NCBI GenBank assembly: GCA_020635495.1 | Contig: JACJZQ010000017.1 | Coordinates: 25,714 to 89,713, forward strand | From: Flavobacteriales bacterium | GTDB taxonomy: Bacteria > Bacteroidota > Bacteroidia > UBA10329 | Direction: 5' to 3' | DNA: 64,000 nt | In this document: positions 41,655 to 51,181 of the stretch, piece after piece | How positions within the stretch are numbered: position 1 is the stretch's first letter | Layout of the letters: the number at the start of each line of letters is the position of its first letter | Made by a program: the position numbers and the translations under genes | Notes under the pieces: model-generated | Seen by the model: only the letters and a program-made list of their open reading frames with translations | Database searches by the model: none | Told to the model about the DNA's origin: nothing

Positions 41655-44600
41655 ATGACCCGAAACTTTACGTTAGCCTTTTTACTGTCCACGATTGTTG
41701 GGTTTTCCTTTCAAGCTGCATACGGCCAGTCTCGCGAAATGCGCTCAGTTTCGGAGGAGGAGTTTAACCAAGAGATAAATGAAACTCCAGAAGAAAGGGA
41801 AAAGAGGCTTCTTAAAGTAAACAAGAAGACTGCCATGGAACATTACTGGAATGGTAATTTCCGAGCTGCTATTGAAGACCTTCTCATCCTGTTGGCCAAG
41901 GAGCCAAGCGATGTAGAGTTGAATTTCTATTTGGGTGCCAGTTACCTTGAGAGTAATATTGACAAAGGCAAGGCGATTCCATATCTAGAGTTCGTTGTTC
42001 AGCAGGAAAAGTTTCCGAAAGAAGCTATCTATCAGTTGGGACGTGCCTACATGTTTGCTCATCGCTTTGATGAGGCCATCACCACTTTCAATAAATTCAA
42101 AGACATCAATCGGGGTAATAATGACAACATTATTACTGGGGGTCGAATGATTGAGCAGTGCTTCACGGCAAAACAGTTGGTGAAGTATCCTATAGACGCA
42201 ACATTCGAAAATCTCGGACCGAACATCAATACGCCATATCCGGAATTCAATCCTTTCATTCCAGAGGATGAGTCGTTCATTGTATTCACCTCAAAGCGGC
42301 CTGATTGTCTAGGGCTTCAGTTGGATTATGATGGCTACAAGACATCAGATATATTCAGGGCCAGAGAATATCGAGGGCATTTTCGTCAATCAAGAAATAT
42401 TGGTTCTGCAGTAAACACCGAATGGTACGAAGAGGTGGTTGGTATTTCTGCAGATGGTCAGGAGCTTTTGGTTTATGTAGATAACTTTGATGGCTATGAC
42501 GATATTTTCGTGTCCCCTAGAAAAGGTCAATTCTTTGATGACTATCTCGACTTGGGGACACGTATCAATAGTGATGATATTGAGACGACTGCCAGTCTGA
42601 ACACCACTGGAGACCTATTATTCTTCTCAAGAGAAAAAGCTTCTGCAGGAGGGGGTGCTAAGAGTGCATGGGGAACAGATCTTTACATGTCGAGGAGGCT
42701 TCCTAACAGGGAGTGGGGTGAGCCTCAAAGACTGCCAGATATTATCAATACCAGATATAATGAAAGTTTCCCTCACCTTATGGCAGATGGTAAGACGTTC
42801 TACTTCAGTTCAGAGGGACACTCTTCAATGGGTGGCTTCGATATTTTTATTTCTGAGTATGATGAGTTGACCAACACCTTCTCTCCACCAAGAAATGCCG
42901 GATATCCGATAAATACCGTTGATGACGATTTTAACATCTCTCTTTCCACAACTGGTAGATACGGATACGTTGCTCAGTTCAGAAAAGATGAAGGTTATGG
43001 AGAGCGTGATATCTATAGGATCACGTTCAATGATGTCGACCCTGTTTACACCATAGTCAGAGGGTCTATCACCAATATTAAAGACTCGCTGCTTGTAGAC
43101 CCGACCTTGGATATTGGTACGTTCGAAATGACGGTGACGGACATGAATACCGATGAATACATTGGCACCTATCGTCCTCACATGACCTCGAGTAATTATG
43201 TTCAAGTGCTTGAGCCGGGAGACTATTGCGTTTACGTTGAAGGTGAGTTGTACTTCGACACTTCTGCGGTCGTAGAAGTAATGGGTAAGGCTTCCCAGAT
43301 AACGGAGATCATAAAAAACTATACTCTTAGACCAGACCCGGATGCCATCCGAAGAAAACGCACGGGAGAAAAGTATGGAGGTCTTATTTATGCCATGTCC
43401 GGTAGTGATGACGGCAAGGCTAAGCTTTGGGACCTTCCATCTGGTCGTCAGGTATTGTCTTTGGATAACAAGGAGAAGGTGACGACAGTGGCATTTTCAC
43501 CATATGGGAAGAAAGCCGTTTCAGGAACGGATAAAGGGCAGGTGAATGTTTGGAGTATTCCTGATGGAACACAAGAAAGAACGCTTGTAGGGCATACGAA
43601 AAGAGTTACGCAAGCAGAATTTACCAAAGATGGCAAGTATCTTCTTACTGCTAGTGCCGATTCAACAATTCGATTATGGAATGTGGAAACAGGCGTTATG
43701 GAAAAGATATACGTTGGGCATCTTGATAAGGTAAATGGCATATCTATCTCACCAGACGGGAATTATTTTGTTTCATGTTCTGATGATGGTAACGTGCTCA
43801 TGTGGGAAATCATGACCGAAGAATTGGTAGGAATTTTTGAAGGGCACAAAGGACCTGTCAAAACAGCAACTTTTTCTCCAAGAGGAAACTACATAGTGAC
43901 CGGAGGGGAGGATGGCATGGCCAAAAAATGGAATGCATCATCTGGAGAAGAATTACTCGAATTCAAATTGCACAGTTCTCCTGTAAATTCGGTAGAGGTT
44001 TCGCCAGACGGGTCAACAGTGGTTTCGGGTAGCGAAAATGGATTTGTATATGTTTGGGATGCAGTAACCGGTGAAGTAAAACATGTGCTGTTAGGGCATG
44101 ACGAAGCGGTATCCTCAGTATTCATCTCCAAGGATTCAAAATATGTGATCTCGGGAAGTAAAGAGCGCCAACCAATAGTTTGGGATTACTATTCTGGAAA
44201 TGAGGTTACCCCACTAATAGGTCATTCTTCAAGAATCAATGATGTTTGTTTTACACCATATCTCAAGTTTCCAGAAAAAGCGGGACCAACAGCAAGAGAT
44301 CTTACTACAGCAGAGCCTGATCAGCTAGAAGAGGAAATTGAAAGATTGGAAAAGGAACTTGCGGCCATGGAGGCGCAGAAGGAGCTAGGTTACGACCCAA
44401 CCTTGCTTGACGTTGACGTATACAATGAGAAAGAAATCAAAGTAGGCCAGAAGATCATTCTAGAAAGGATTTATTTTGATTTTGATAAGTACGATATCAG
44501 AGATGAGTCCGTGGTGGAATTGAACAAGTTACTAGTGTTCATGGAGAAAAACCCAACGGTGATTGTTGAGATTTCTGGCCACACTGATTCGAGAGGTTCT

Positions 44601-44840
44601 GATGATTACAATATGAAGCTGTCAAGGAATCGTGCTAAGAGCGTGGTGGCTTGGCTCAAGAAACGTAAGGTCGAAAGCAAGAGAATGGTGGCCAAAGGCT
44701 ACGGGGAAACCAAGCATATAGCACCAAATGAAAATCCAGACGGAACGGATAACCCGGATGGTCGTCAAATGAACAGAAGAATTGAGTTGACCATCATTGG
44801 GGTTGGTGGAGAACAGATAATAACGACTGAAGGAAAATAA
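41655..44840 (+). CDS. TPR-PD40-WD40-OmpA protein with two beta propellers
   Basis: A 1061-residue exported protein. Signal peptide (1-24, ending AAYGQ), TPR-like helices (55-175), PD40 propeller (about 185-460), carboxypeptidase-like domain (465-560), a canonical seven-bladed WD40 propeller (575-868) whose blades end LWD, VWS, LWN, MWE, KWN, VWD and VWD at exact 42-residue spacing, a short coiled coil (887-910), and a C-terminal OmpA domain (930-1050; IYFDFDKYDIRDES, SGHTDSRGSDDYNMKLSRNRA). It is PorE-like with an inserted second propeller. It starts 130 bases after the previous gene and ends 5 bases before the next. Confidence 0.88.
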   Translation: MTRNFTLAFLLSTIVGFSFQAAYGQSREMRSVSEEEFNQEINETPEEREKRLLKVNKKTAMEHYWNGNFRAAIEDLLILLAKEPSDVELNFYLGASYLESNIDKGKAIPYLEFVVQQEKFPKEAIYQLGRAYMFAHRFDEAITTFNKFKDINRGNNDNIITGGRMIEQCFTAKQLVKYPIDATFENLGPNINTPYPEFNPFIPEDESFIVFTSKRPDCLGLQLDYDGYKTSDIFRAREYRGHFRQSRNIGSAVNTEWYEEVVGISADGQELLVYVDNFDGYDDIFVSPRKGQFFDDYLDLGTRINSDDIETTASLNTTGDLLFFSREKASAGGGAKSAWGTDLYMSRRLPNREWGEPQRLPDIINTRYNESFPHLMADGKTFYFSSEGHSSMGGFDIFISEYDELTNTFSPPRNAGYPINTVDDDFNISLSTTGRYGYVAQFRKDEGYGERDIYRITFNDVDPVYTIVRGSITNIKDSLLVDPTLDIGTFEMTVTDMNTDEYIGTYRPHMTSSNYVQVLEPGDYCVYVEGELYFDTSAVVEVMGKASQITEIIKNYTLRPDPDAIRRKRTGEKYGGLIYAMSGSDDGKAKLWDLPSGRQVLSLDNKEKVTTVAFSPYGKKAVSGTDKGQVNVWSIPDGTQERTLVGHTKRVTQAEFTKDGKYLLTASADSTIRLWNVETGVMEKIYVGHLDKVNGISISPDGNYFVSCSDDGNVLMWEIMTEELVGIFEGHKGPVKTATFSPRGNYIVTGGEDGMAKKWNASSGEELLEFKLHSSPVNSVEVSPDGSTVVSGSENGFVYVWDAVTGEVKHVLLGHDEAVSSVFISKDSKYVISGSKERQPIVWDYYSGNEVTPLIGHSSRINDVCFTPYLKFPEKAGPTARDLTTAEPDQLEEEIERLEKELAAMEAQKELGYDPTLLDVDVYNEKEIKVGQKIILERIYFDFDKYDIRDESVVELNKLLVFMEKNPTVIVEISGHTDSRGSDDYNMKLSRNRAKSVVAWLKKRKVESKRMVAKGYGETKHIAPNENPDGTDNPDGRQMNRRIELTIIGVGGEQIITTEGK

Positions 44841-44845
44841 TTCCA

Positions 44846-47800
44846 ATGTTGAGACTCATATCAGCCATATTGTTCTTATCGGTGCTTACCACGGCTCTTA
44901 TCAATGAGTCGCTTGCGCAAGATGTTGTGATCACTCAGGAAATGTCCGAGGAGTTGATGAACAAGTCCAATATCAAAGGACCATTGGAGTTCAGAGGATT
45001 TGTTAAAGAGTTGTCAAAAAAGCTTAAAGGCGCGTATGTCACTCTTTATGAATCGTCTGATGGTTCTTCAGAAAATCTTACCGAAATATTTAAGACGAGC
45101 ACACCTGGTACTGGAATGTTCGAGTTTAAGCTCGAAATCAATAAATTCTATGTGCTGTCAGTTGAAAAAGATGGTTATACCACTAAAAAAGTAGATTTCG
45201 ATACCGATGTTTCGTTAGCTCGTGAGCAATACACTTCTGTTCCCAAATTCGAATTTGAAGTGGATATGGTTAAAGATCTGGATGGGCTAGCTTTTGCAGG
45301 AGCCGTGGCTCATGTATTCTATCAGATCAAGCAGAATAAGTTTGATTACCAGTTAGACTACTCTAAAGAGGAGATGCAAGATGAGGAAAGGGAGCTGCGG
45401 GAAAGAAAGGAAAAACAACGTTTAGCAGAACTCGCATACGAGAAAAAGAAAGAGATAGAAGAAGCAGCAAAACTTCTGTTGGATAAAGAGAACGCCACAG
45501 CGCAACAAATTATTGAGGCCACAATTGCGGTTGGTGGTGACGATAAGGTCAAGATCGTAAAAGGCTTTACAGAGATGTTCCCAGAAGTGGATACACTCAG
45601 AGAGAAAAAGGCTGATGCAATGTATAGACAGCTGCTGGAGGAAAGAAAGAGAACAACTTCCACAGGTTCCAAAATAGATTTTCAATCCATTTTTGATTCA
45701 GCCAAAGCAGTTGAAATAGAAGTTGAAGCCAAGGCAGAAGAAGAACGTAGTGCTCAGGTTGCGGTTCTTCGGAAGGAACAAGAAGAGCTACAGAGGAAAT
45801 CTGCAGAAGCCATGGCCATGGAACAAAAGGCCTTGGAAGTTGAAGCAAAGGAAAGGCTGGCATCTGCTATAGCAGAGGAAGAACTAAGGAAAGCCAAAGA
45901 AGAAAAGGAGAAGAGAGATCAGGTTTATTACGCCATATTCGAATCCAATGGCGATAGTGAAACAGCTATTCAGAACCTTATTAAGACTTACCCGAAGTCC
46001 GATCCTTACAGAGAGCAAAAAGCCAAAGCCATTTATTCGGAATACGAGAAAACCAGGTTGACCGGAACGACCCTCTCCAATATGGACTTCAGTAAATTGT
46101 TTGAGGCAGCCGATTTTGCCGAGCAAGAAGCTATTAAGGAGGACATTGCCAAGGACAATAAAAACCAGAACGTCCGATTAGAGGTGTTTAAGGCAAAAGA
46201 AGAAGAGCAGAAGAGAGAAGAGCAGGAAAGAACGGTAGCTAAAATTGAAGATGGATTGAAGGAGGCTCCTAAAGATAGAGCGAGTCAGATTGAAGTATTC
46301 AAGAATGCCCTGCCGAAAAATGACCCCTATAAGGAGGCGAAGGCGGAGGCCATGTACGAGCAGTACAATAAGCAGAAGGAGGCCCTGAATACAATTGAGA
46401 GAACTATAAATCTGGTTCCGAAAGACAAGAAAACTCAATACGAGTTGTTTTTCAACGCTCTTCCTGACGATACGGAGAATCGAGCTGAAACTGCGCAGAA
46501 AATGTACGATTCGTACGTGGCTTCGGTGGTTTTTCAAAAGGCAACTACTCCAGCCAAACAGCTTGAAGAAGAAAAGGTGATCATGGAATCCTTGCCTGCA
46601 GACCTGCCTGGTAAAGAGCAGATTGCCAAGGCCATGTACAATGCAGGAGTTTCTGGTTCAGGTAGGTCAGATAAGGCCAAACAAATTAGAGCCATCGCAG
46701 ACAATCTTCCAGCGAACCTGAAAAATCGCGAGGAAGTCGCTGAGCAGATTTTCGATCAATACGTCCAAAAGAAACAGGCCCAAGGTGGAACAGGTACTGT
46801 TTCCATGGATTTTGCATCTCTTTTCGGAGCAGCAGATGCAGCTCAGGTTTCCGCTCAGGACGAAGTCAAAAAGCAAAATGCAATTGAAAAGCGGAAGGAG
46901 CAAGAAGCTTTAGAAGCGAAACGAGAAGAGGTTCGGGAACAGAAACGGGAAATGGCCATTGAAGCCGAAAAGCAGGTAAAGCATGTTCACAGAGAAGAGC
47001 TTGCCAAAGCTAAAAACAACAAAGAAAGGAGTCTGGCTGAGGCAATAGAGAAAGGGGCGGGAGATCGTGATGAATCAGTGAGGGCTATTTCCAAAGCTCT
47101 TCCAGAGACAGGAGATAAGGAACTGGATATGGCAAGGGCTGAAGCAGTGTACGATGCGTATCTGGCAGAATCTCGCGAAATCGAGAAATCAGGGCAAATT
47201 GGTAAGAAGGTAAACTTTGATGTTCTATTTGCAGCAGCAGACCAAGCAGAGCTGAAAAGGCTGGAAAAGGAATTCCAACAGAAAGAGGCTGAGAGGGAAC
47301 AGGAATTGGCTCAGTATGAGGAGAGGAGAGCTCAGAAGGCCATTGAGATAACTCAAGCGCAGCAGCAAAAAGCCGAGCAGGAAATAGTTGAGGCCGAGAA
47401 GGATTACGAAGAGGCTTTGTTGAAGACTGAGGCCATCAGACAAGAACGATTGGCAGCTCAGCAAAAAGAGCAAGAAGAGCTTGAGAAGAGTATTGCCATG
47501 GAAAAGGCAAGAAGAGCTGCAGAGGAAAACGAGAGAGCTGCTGAAGAATTGGCCAAAGTTGAACAAGAACGCAAAGAGCGGCTATCACAGGAACGTAAAG
47601 AGCAAGAACGCCTAGCGGCTATCGAAGCGGAAAAAGTTAGAAAGGCCAAAGAAGAAGCTGAACGTGAAGCAGCTGAGCAGTTGGCCCAGCTAGAGAAACA
47701 GAAGAAAGAGGCCGAAGAGGCCGAAGAGAAGCGTAGAGCGGCTGAAGCAAAAGAGGCTGAGCGTTTAGCGCTAGCAGAACAGAAAGAGGTAGAGGCACAG

Positions 47801-49234
47801 CGTAAGGAAAAGGAAAGGAAACTTGAAGAAGAACGCAAGGCCAAAGAAGCGGCTGAGCTAGCAGCAGCGAAGGCTGCGGAAGATGCTCGCAAAGCGGAGG
47901 AAAAGCGAATTGAGGAGGAACGCAAAGCCAAAGAAGCTGCTGAGCTAGCTGCTGCTAAGGCTGCAGAAGAAGCCCGTAAGGCAGAGGAGAAACGACTTGA
48001 GGAGGAACGCAAGGCCCAGGAAGCTGCTGAGCTAGCTGCTGCTAAGGCTGCCGAAGATGCTCGTATTGCGGAAGAAAAACGACTTGAGGAGGAACGCAAG
48101 GCCCAGGAAGCTGCTGAGCTAGCAGCGGCCAAAGCGGCAGAAGAAGCTAGAATTGCTGAACAGAAGAGGCAAGAAGAGTTGGCTAAACAAGAAGCTGAAG
48201 CTGCAGAGCAGGCTAGAAGAGCTCAATATGATAAGTTGATTTCCGAAGGAGATGCTGCTCTAGCTAAGAATGATGTAAGAACCAGCTGGCAGAAATACAA
48301 GGATGCATTGACCATGTACCCTGAAGACAAAGAGGCTTCCAAGAAGTTCAACGATTCTGATGATAAACTTGAACAGCTCGAAAAAGCGGAAGCTGAACAG
48401 TTGGCATTGGATCAGGAGTATCAGAAGTTGATGAATGAAGGGGAGGAGCAGTTGGCTCAGAACAACTACGATGCAGCTAAAGAGCGTTTCCAAAAGGCAT
48501 CTGATCTGAAGCCATCCGAAAAAGCACCTAAGGATAAGATACTGGACATCGGAAGAACGCTGGATGAATTGGCCGCTGAAAGAAAAGCCAAGCAGTTGGC
48601 AGAGCGCGAATATATGCTGAAATTGCAGGATGCAGCTAAAGCACTTGAAGGAAATGACCTTGTTCTGGCTAGAAATCTATACGAAGAAGCCAACAGGCTG
48701 AAACCTGAAGAGCAAGTTCCTGTTGATAAGCTTAAAGAAATCACTGACAAGGAAGAGCAATTGGCCAAAGCAGAAGCGGACAAAAAGCTAAGAGAGCAAG
48801 AAGCCAAAGAGAAATACGCAGCAGAGGCAGCAGCCGAGGAAGCACGAAAGCAGAAAGAACGCGAAGAAAGAGAGAAAGTGTTGGCTGAAGCCGCTCAAGC
48901 TAAGTTGAATGCTGCAGCATCCGCTCAGGAGCGTGAAGAAATTCGTAAGCAGCAGTTTGAGCAATGGAAGGAAGAGATGGAAGGAGCTGACCTCTCTGCT
49001 GATGAACGCAGACGTCAATTCTTAAGCAAGTTGGCACAGCTATATCCGCAAGGCGTAACTGTAGAAACCGTCAATGGCAAGAACTTTGTTCTTCTCAGAC
49101 ATGTGATAAATGAGAACAATGTTGTCACAATCTATGAGAAAAAGACCTGGGATTGGGGTGGAGTATTCTACTTTAAGAACTCAGACATTGCCATTACAGA
49201 AGCGTTGTATAAACTTGAAATTGGCAAATATTGA
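44846..49234 (+). CDS. Giant exported coiled-coil protein with helical repeat modules
   Basis: A 1462-residue protein. Signal peptide (1-25, LINESLAQ); carboxypeptidase-like domain (45-130; KTSTPGTGMFEFKLEINKFY, KDGYTTKKVDFDTDV); then helical regions holding seven copies of an LPxxDxxxxxKAxAMYxxY-like unit (about residues 244, 381, 488, 538, 582, 620, 751) and four copies of a (M/V)(D/N)FxxLFxAADxAE unit (278, 413, 654, 789). From about 800 to 1130 it is Ala/Glu/Lys coiled coil including four 29-residue tandem repeats; about 1180-1350 holds three TPR-like repeats; a small globular C-terminal domain ends WDWGGVFYFKNSD. No propeller, no OmpA domain. Co-transcribed with its neighbours (gaps of 5 and 3 bases). 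Confidence 0.8.
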   Translation: MLRLISAILFLSVLTTALINESLAQDVVITQEMSEELMNKSNIKGPLEFRGFVKELSKKLKGAYVTLYESSDGSSENLTEIFKTSTPGTGMFEFKLEINKFYVLSVEKDGYTTKKVDFDTDVSLAREQYTSVPKFEFEVDMVKDLDGLAFAGAVAHVFYQIKQNKFDYQLDYSKEEMQDEERELRERKEKQRLAELAYEKKKEIEEAAKLLLDKENATAQQIIEATIAVGGDDKVKIVKGFTEMFPEVDTLREKKADAMYRQLLEERKRTTSTGSKIDFQSIFDSAKAVEIEVEAKAEEERSAQVAVLRKEQEELQRKSAEAMAMEQKALEVEAKERLASAIAEEELRKAKEEKEKRDQVYYAIFESNGDSETAIQNLIKTYPKSDPYREQKAKAIYSEYEKTRLTGTTLSNMDFSKLFEAADFAEQEAIKEDIAKDNKNQNVRLEVFKAKEEEQKREEQERTVAKIEDGLKEAPKDRASQIEVFKNALPKNDPYKEAKAEAMYEQYNKQKEALNTIERTINLVPKDKKTQYELFFNALPDDTENRAETAQKMYDSYVASVVFQKATTPAKQLEEEKVIMESLPADLPGKEQIAKAMYNAGVSGSGRSDKAKQIRAIADNLPANLKNREEVAEQIFDQYVQKKQAQGGTGTVSMDFASLFGAADAAQVSAQDEVKKQNAIEKRKEQEALEAKREEVREQKREMAIEAEKQVKHVHREELAKAKNNKERSLAEAIEKGAGDRDESVRAISKALPETGDKELDMARAEAVYDAYLAESREIEKSGQIGKKVNFDVLFAAADQAELKRLEKEFQQKEAEREQELAQYEERRAQKAIEITQAQQQKAEQEIVEAEKDYEEALLKTEAIRQERLAAQQKEQEELEKSIAMEKARRAAEENERAAEELAKVEQERKERLSQERKEQERLAAIEAEKVRKAKEEAEREAAEQLAQLEKQKKEAEEAEEKRRAAEAKEAERLALAEQKEVEAQRKEKERKLEEERKAKEAAELAAAKAAEDARKAEEKRIEEERKAKEAAELAAAKAAEEARKAEEKRLEEERKAQEAAELAAAKAAEDARIAEEKRLEEERKAQEAAELAAAKAAEEARIAEQKRQEELAKQEAEAAEQARRAQYDKLISEGDAALAKNDVRTSWQKYKDALTMYPEDKEASKKFNDSDDKLEQLEKAEAEQLALDQEYQKLMNEGEEQLAQNNYDAAKERFQKASDLKPSEKAPKDKILDIGRTLDELAAERKAKQLAEREYMLKLQDAAKALEGNDLVLARNLYEEANRLKPEEQVPVDKLKEITDKEEQLAKAEADKKLREQEAKEKYAAEAAAEEARKQKEREEREKVLAEAAQAKLNAAASAQEREEIRKQQFEQWKEEMEGADLSADERRRQFLSKLAQLYPQGVTVETVNGKNFVLLRHVINENNVVTIYEKKTWDWGGVFYFKNSDIAITEALYKLEIGKY
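47814..48161 (+). repeat. Four 87-bp tandem repeats within the coiled-coil gene
   Basis: Copies start at 47814, 47901, 47988 and 48075 in exact 87-base phase and encode 29-residue units of the type EEKRLEEERKAQEAAELA followed by AAKAAEDARIA. The third and fourth copies are nearly identical over their first 50 bases. The exact multiple of three means copy-number change would keep the frame and only lengthen or shorten the coiled coil. Confidence 0.9.
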
Positions 49235-49237
49235 TCT

Positions 49238-51178
49238 ATGATGATTCGCAGATTTCAAGCAGTCGGTCTGGCAAAGAATATCGCAAGTATATTAGTGTTT
49301 TTAATGCTGTTGCAAGGTGAAACTCTTGCTCAAACTGACGTAGAAACGAAAGGAGCCACGCCAATGGCCCGTGCAAAGAACCTCTTTGAAATTGGCGATT
49401 ACAAGAATGCATTTCTAGAATATACTCCCCTTTTAGCAGAAGACCCAGAAGATGTGTTCCTGAATTGGAGAGTAGGGCTTTGTCATTTGTTACAAAACAT
49501 CGATAAGAGTAGAGCTATTCCATATTTGAGAAAGGTCACCACTAAAGATTCTTATGAAGATGATGTGATGTATGACCTGGGTCTTGCTTACATGTATAAT
49601 GAGCAGATAGACAGTGCGCTTTATTGGTTCAACAACTACAGAATGAAGGCGTCCAAACCTGAACGCATTGTGGACGTTACCAGACAGATCGAGTTTTGTG
49701 AGAATGCCCGAAAATTCATGAAGACACCGGTCAAAGTGAAGTTCGAGAATTTAGGTCCTGATATCAATTCTGAAGGACCGGACATGCACCCATTTACACC
49801 GTTGGATGAATCATTCCTTGTCTTCAGTACCAAAAGAGAAAAAGGTGTTGCTGGGCAGAATTTGGATTTTGACGGATATAAGCCTGCCGATGTTTTCTGG
49901 GCCAAGCTCAGAGGCAGTGAATTCTACAAGGCCAAAGGCGTTGGAATGACCATCAACTCCGAATTTGTGGAAGAGTTTGTGGGTATGTCTGCCTTTGGTG
50001 ACCATGTTTTTTACATGATCGATAATATGGAGGGCTTTGATGATGTGTGGGTCACAGAATTCACTGGAAGACGGTGGGAAAAGGGAGTTTCATTAGGTCC
50101 ATCAGTCAACACAGAGGAACCTGAACTTGCGGCTACTTGCACTCCTGATGAACAAACCCTTTTCATAGCAAGACTACCCGTTGAGCAGCCTGGGTTTGGC
50201 GGCCTCGACATTTTCATGTCCAAGAGGCTTCCTGGTGGCGAATGGTCTATTCCAGTAAATCTCGGTCCAACCATCAATACTCAGTATGATGAAATGTATC
50301 CGGTCATTTCGCATGACGGAAAAACGTTGTATTTCGCCTCGCAAGGCCATAAGAGTATGGGGGGGTATGATGTATACAAAAGTGAGTGGAATGAACAGTT
50401 TCAACGTTGGGAAAGACCAGAAAACCTTGGCTATCCTATAAACACCACAATGGACAATTTCACCTATTGTCCAACAGATAATCCTCGTCATGGATACGTA
50501 GCTCAATTAAGGAAAGGTGGGTTAGGAGATCTTGATATTTATCGGGTTATCTATGAAGAAGAAGAGCAACAACAGACCGCTGTTGTGTTCGAGATACAGA
50601 TAATGATGGGGCCGGAAAAGGAAAAACTGACCTTTCATGAATGGAAAGAGTTGGAAACCGGTGAGGTGAAATGGTTTACTGATGAGTATCAACCATTTGA
50701 CCTTCCAGACAGGTTTCAATTTTTAGAGACCAAGGTGGTCGAGAAACAGAATGGCGAAGACTATGAGATCATCATTATAGGTTCTGTCAATGGGGCGGAA
50801 GTTGCCAAGTACACTCCTCAGAATTTCCCTGATGACGGGGTGTTTCAATGGTATGATACGAGGGTAAAGAAGATCAAAGTTCCTGCTCAAAAGTTTGAAC
50901 CAACCGTAACCTCCATAAAGGGGCTCAACAACCTTGAGATAACTGCTACCTCCGTTGACAATGCGGGTGAAATGATCGGTACGTACTTGCCCAATTACAA
51001 CACCGGAAACTTGGTGTTTACCTTCTTCCCAGGGCAAGTTTACGAGATAACCATTGACGCACCTGGTTTTCAGACAGTAAAAGAAAAGGTGGGGGTAGAT
51101 GGGCTTGGAAACTTCCAAAGTGTGATAATGAAAACCGTTACATTGGTTGAAGAAGGACTTGATGTTCCCACTAAGTAA
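49238..51178 (+). CDS. TPR-PD40 exported protein, fourth member of the cluster
   Basis: A 646-residue exported protein. Signal peptide (1-32, GETLAQ), TPR-like helices (about 40-155; NLFEIGDYKNAFLEY, DVMYDLGLAYMYNEQ), a PD40 propeller (about 165-435; SHDGKTLYFASQGHKSMGGYDVYKS by family motif), a distinct beta-rich domain (about 445-560) not shared with the paralogues, and a carboxypeptidase-like end (about 565-635; MIGTYLPNYNTGNLVFTFFPG). No OmpA domain. It begins 3 bases after the giant coiled-coil gene and ends 3 bases before a DnaQ-like exonuclease gene, so transcription probably continues. Confidence 0.84.
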   Translation: MMIRRFQAVGLAKNIASILVFLMLLQGETLAQTDVETKGATPMARAKNLFEIGDYKNAFLEYTPLLAEDPEDVFLNWRVGLCHLLQNIDKSRAIPYLRKVTTKDSYEDDVMYDLGLAYMYNEQIDSALYWFNNYRMKASKPERIVDVTRQIEFCENARKFMKTPVKVKFENLGPDINSEGPDMHPFTPLDESFLVFSTKREKGVAGQNLDFDGYKPADVFWAKLRGSEFYKAKGVGMTINSEFVEEFVGMSAFGDHVFYMIDNMEGFDDVWVTEFTGRRWEKGVSLGPSVNTEEPELAATCTPDEQTLFIARLPVEQPGFGGLDIFMSKRLPGGEWSIPVNLGPTINTQYDEMYPVISHDGKTLYFASQGHKSMGGYDVYKSEWNEQFQRWERPENLGYPINTTMDNFTYCPTDNPRHGYVAQLRKGGLGDLDIYRVIYEEEEQQQTAVVFEIQIMMGPEKEKLTFHEWKELETGEVKWFTDEYQPFDLPDRFQFLETKVVEKQNGEDYEIIIIGSVNGAEVAKYTPQNFPDDGVFQWYDTRVKKIKVPAQKFEPTVTSIKGLNNLEITATSVDNAGEMIGTYLPNYNTGNLVFTFFPGQVYEITIDAPGFQTVKEKVGVDGLGNFQSVIMKTVTLVEEGLDVPTK

Positions 51179-51181
51179 TTC

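Noticed and set aside
47458..48132. A 224-residue Ser/Ala-rich open frame on the minus strand within the coiled-coil gene
   Set aside because: It is the mirror of the repetitive Ala/Glu/Lys coding sequence; low complexity, no start context, fully inside a strong plus-strand gene.
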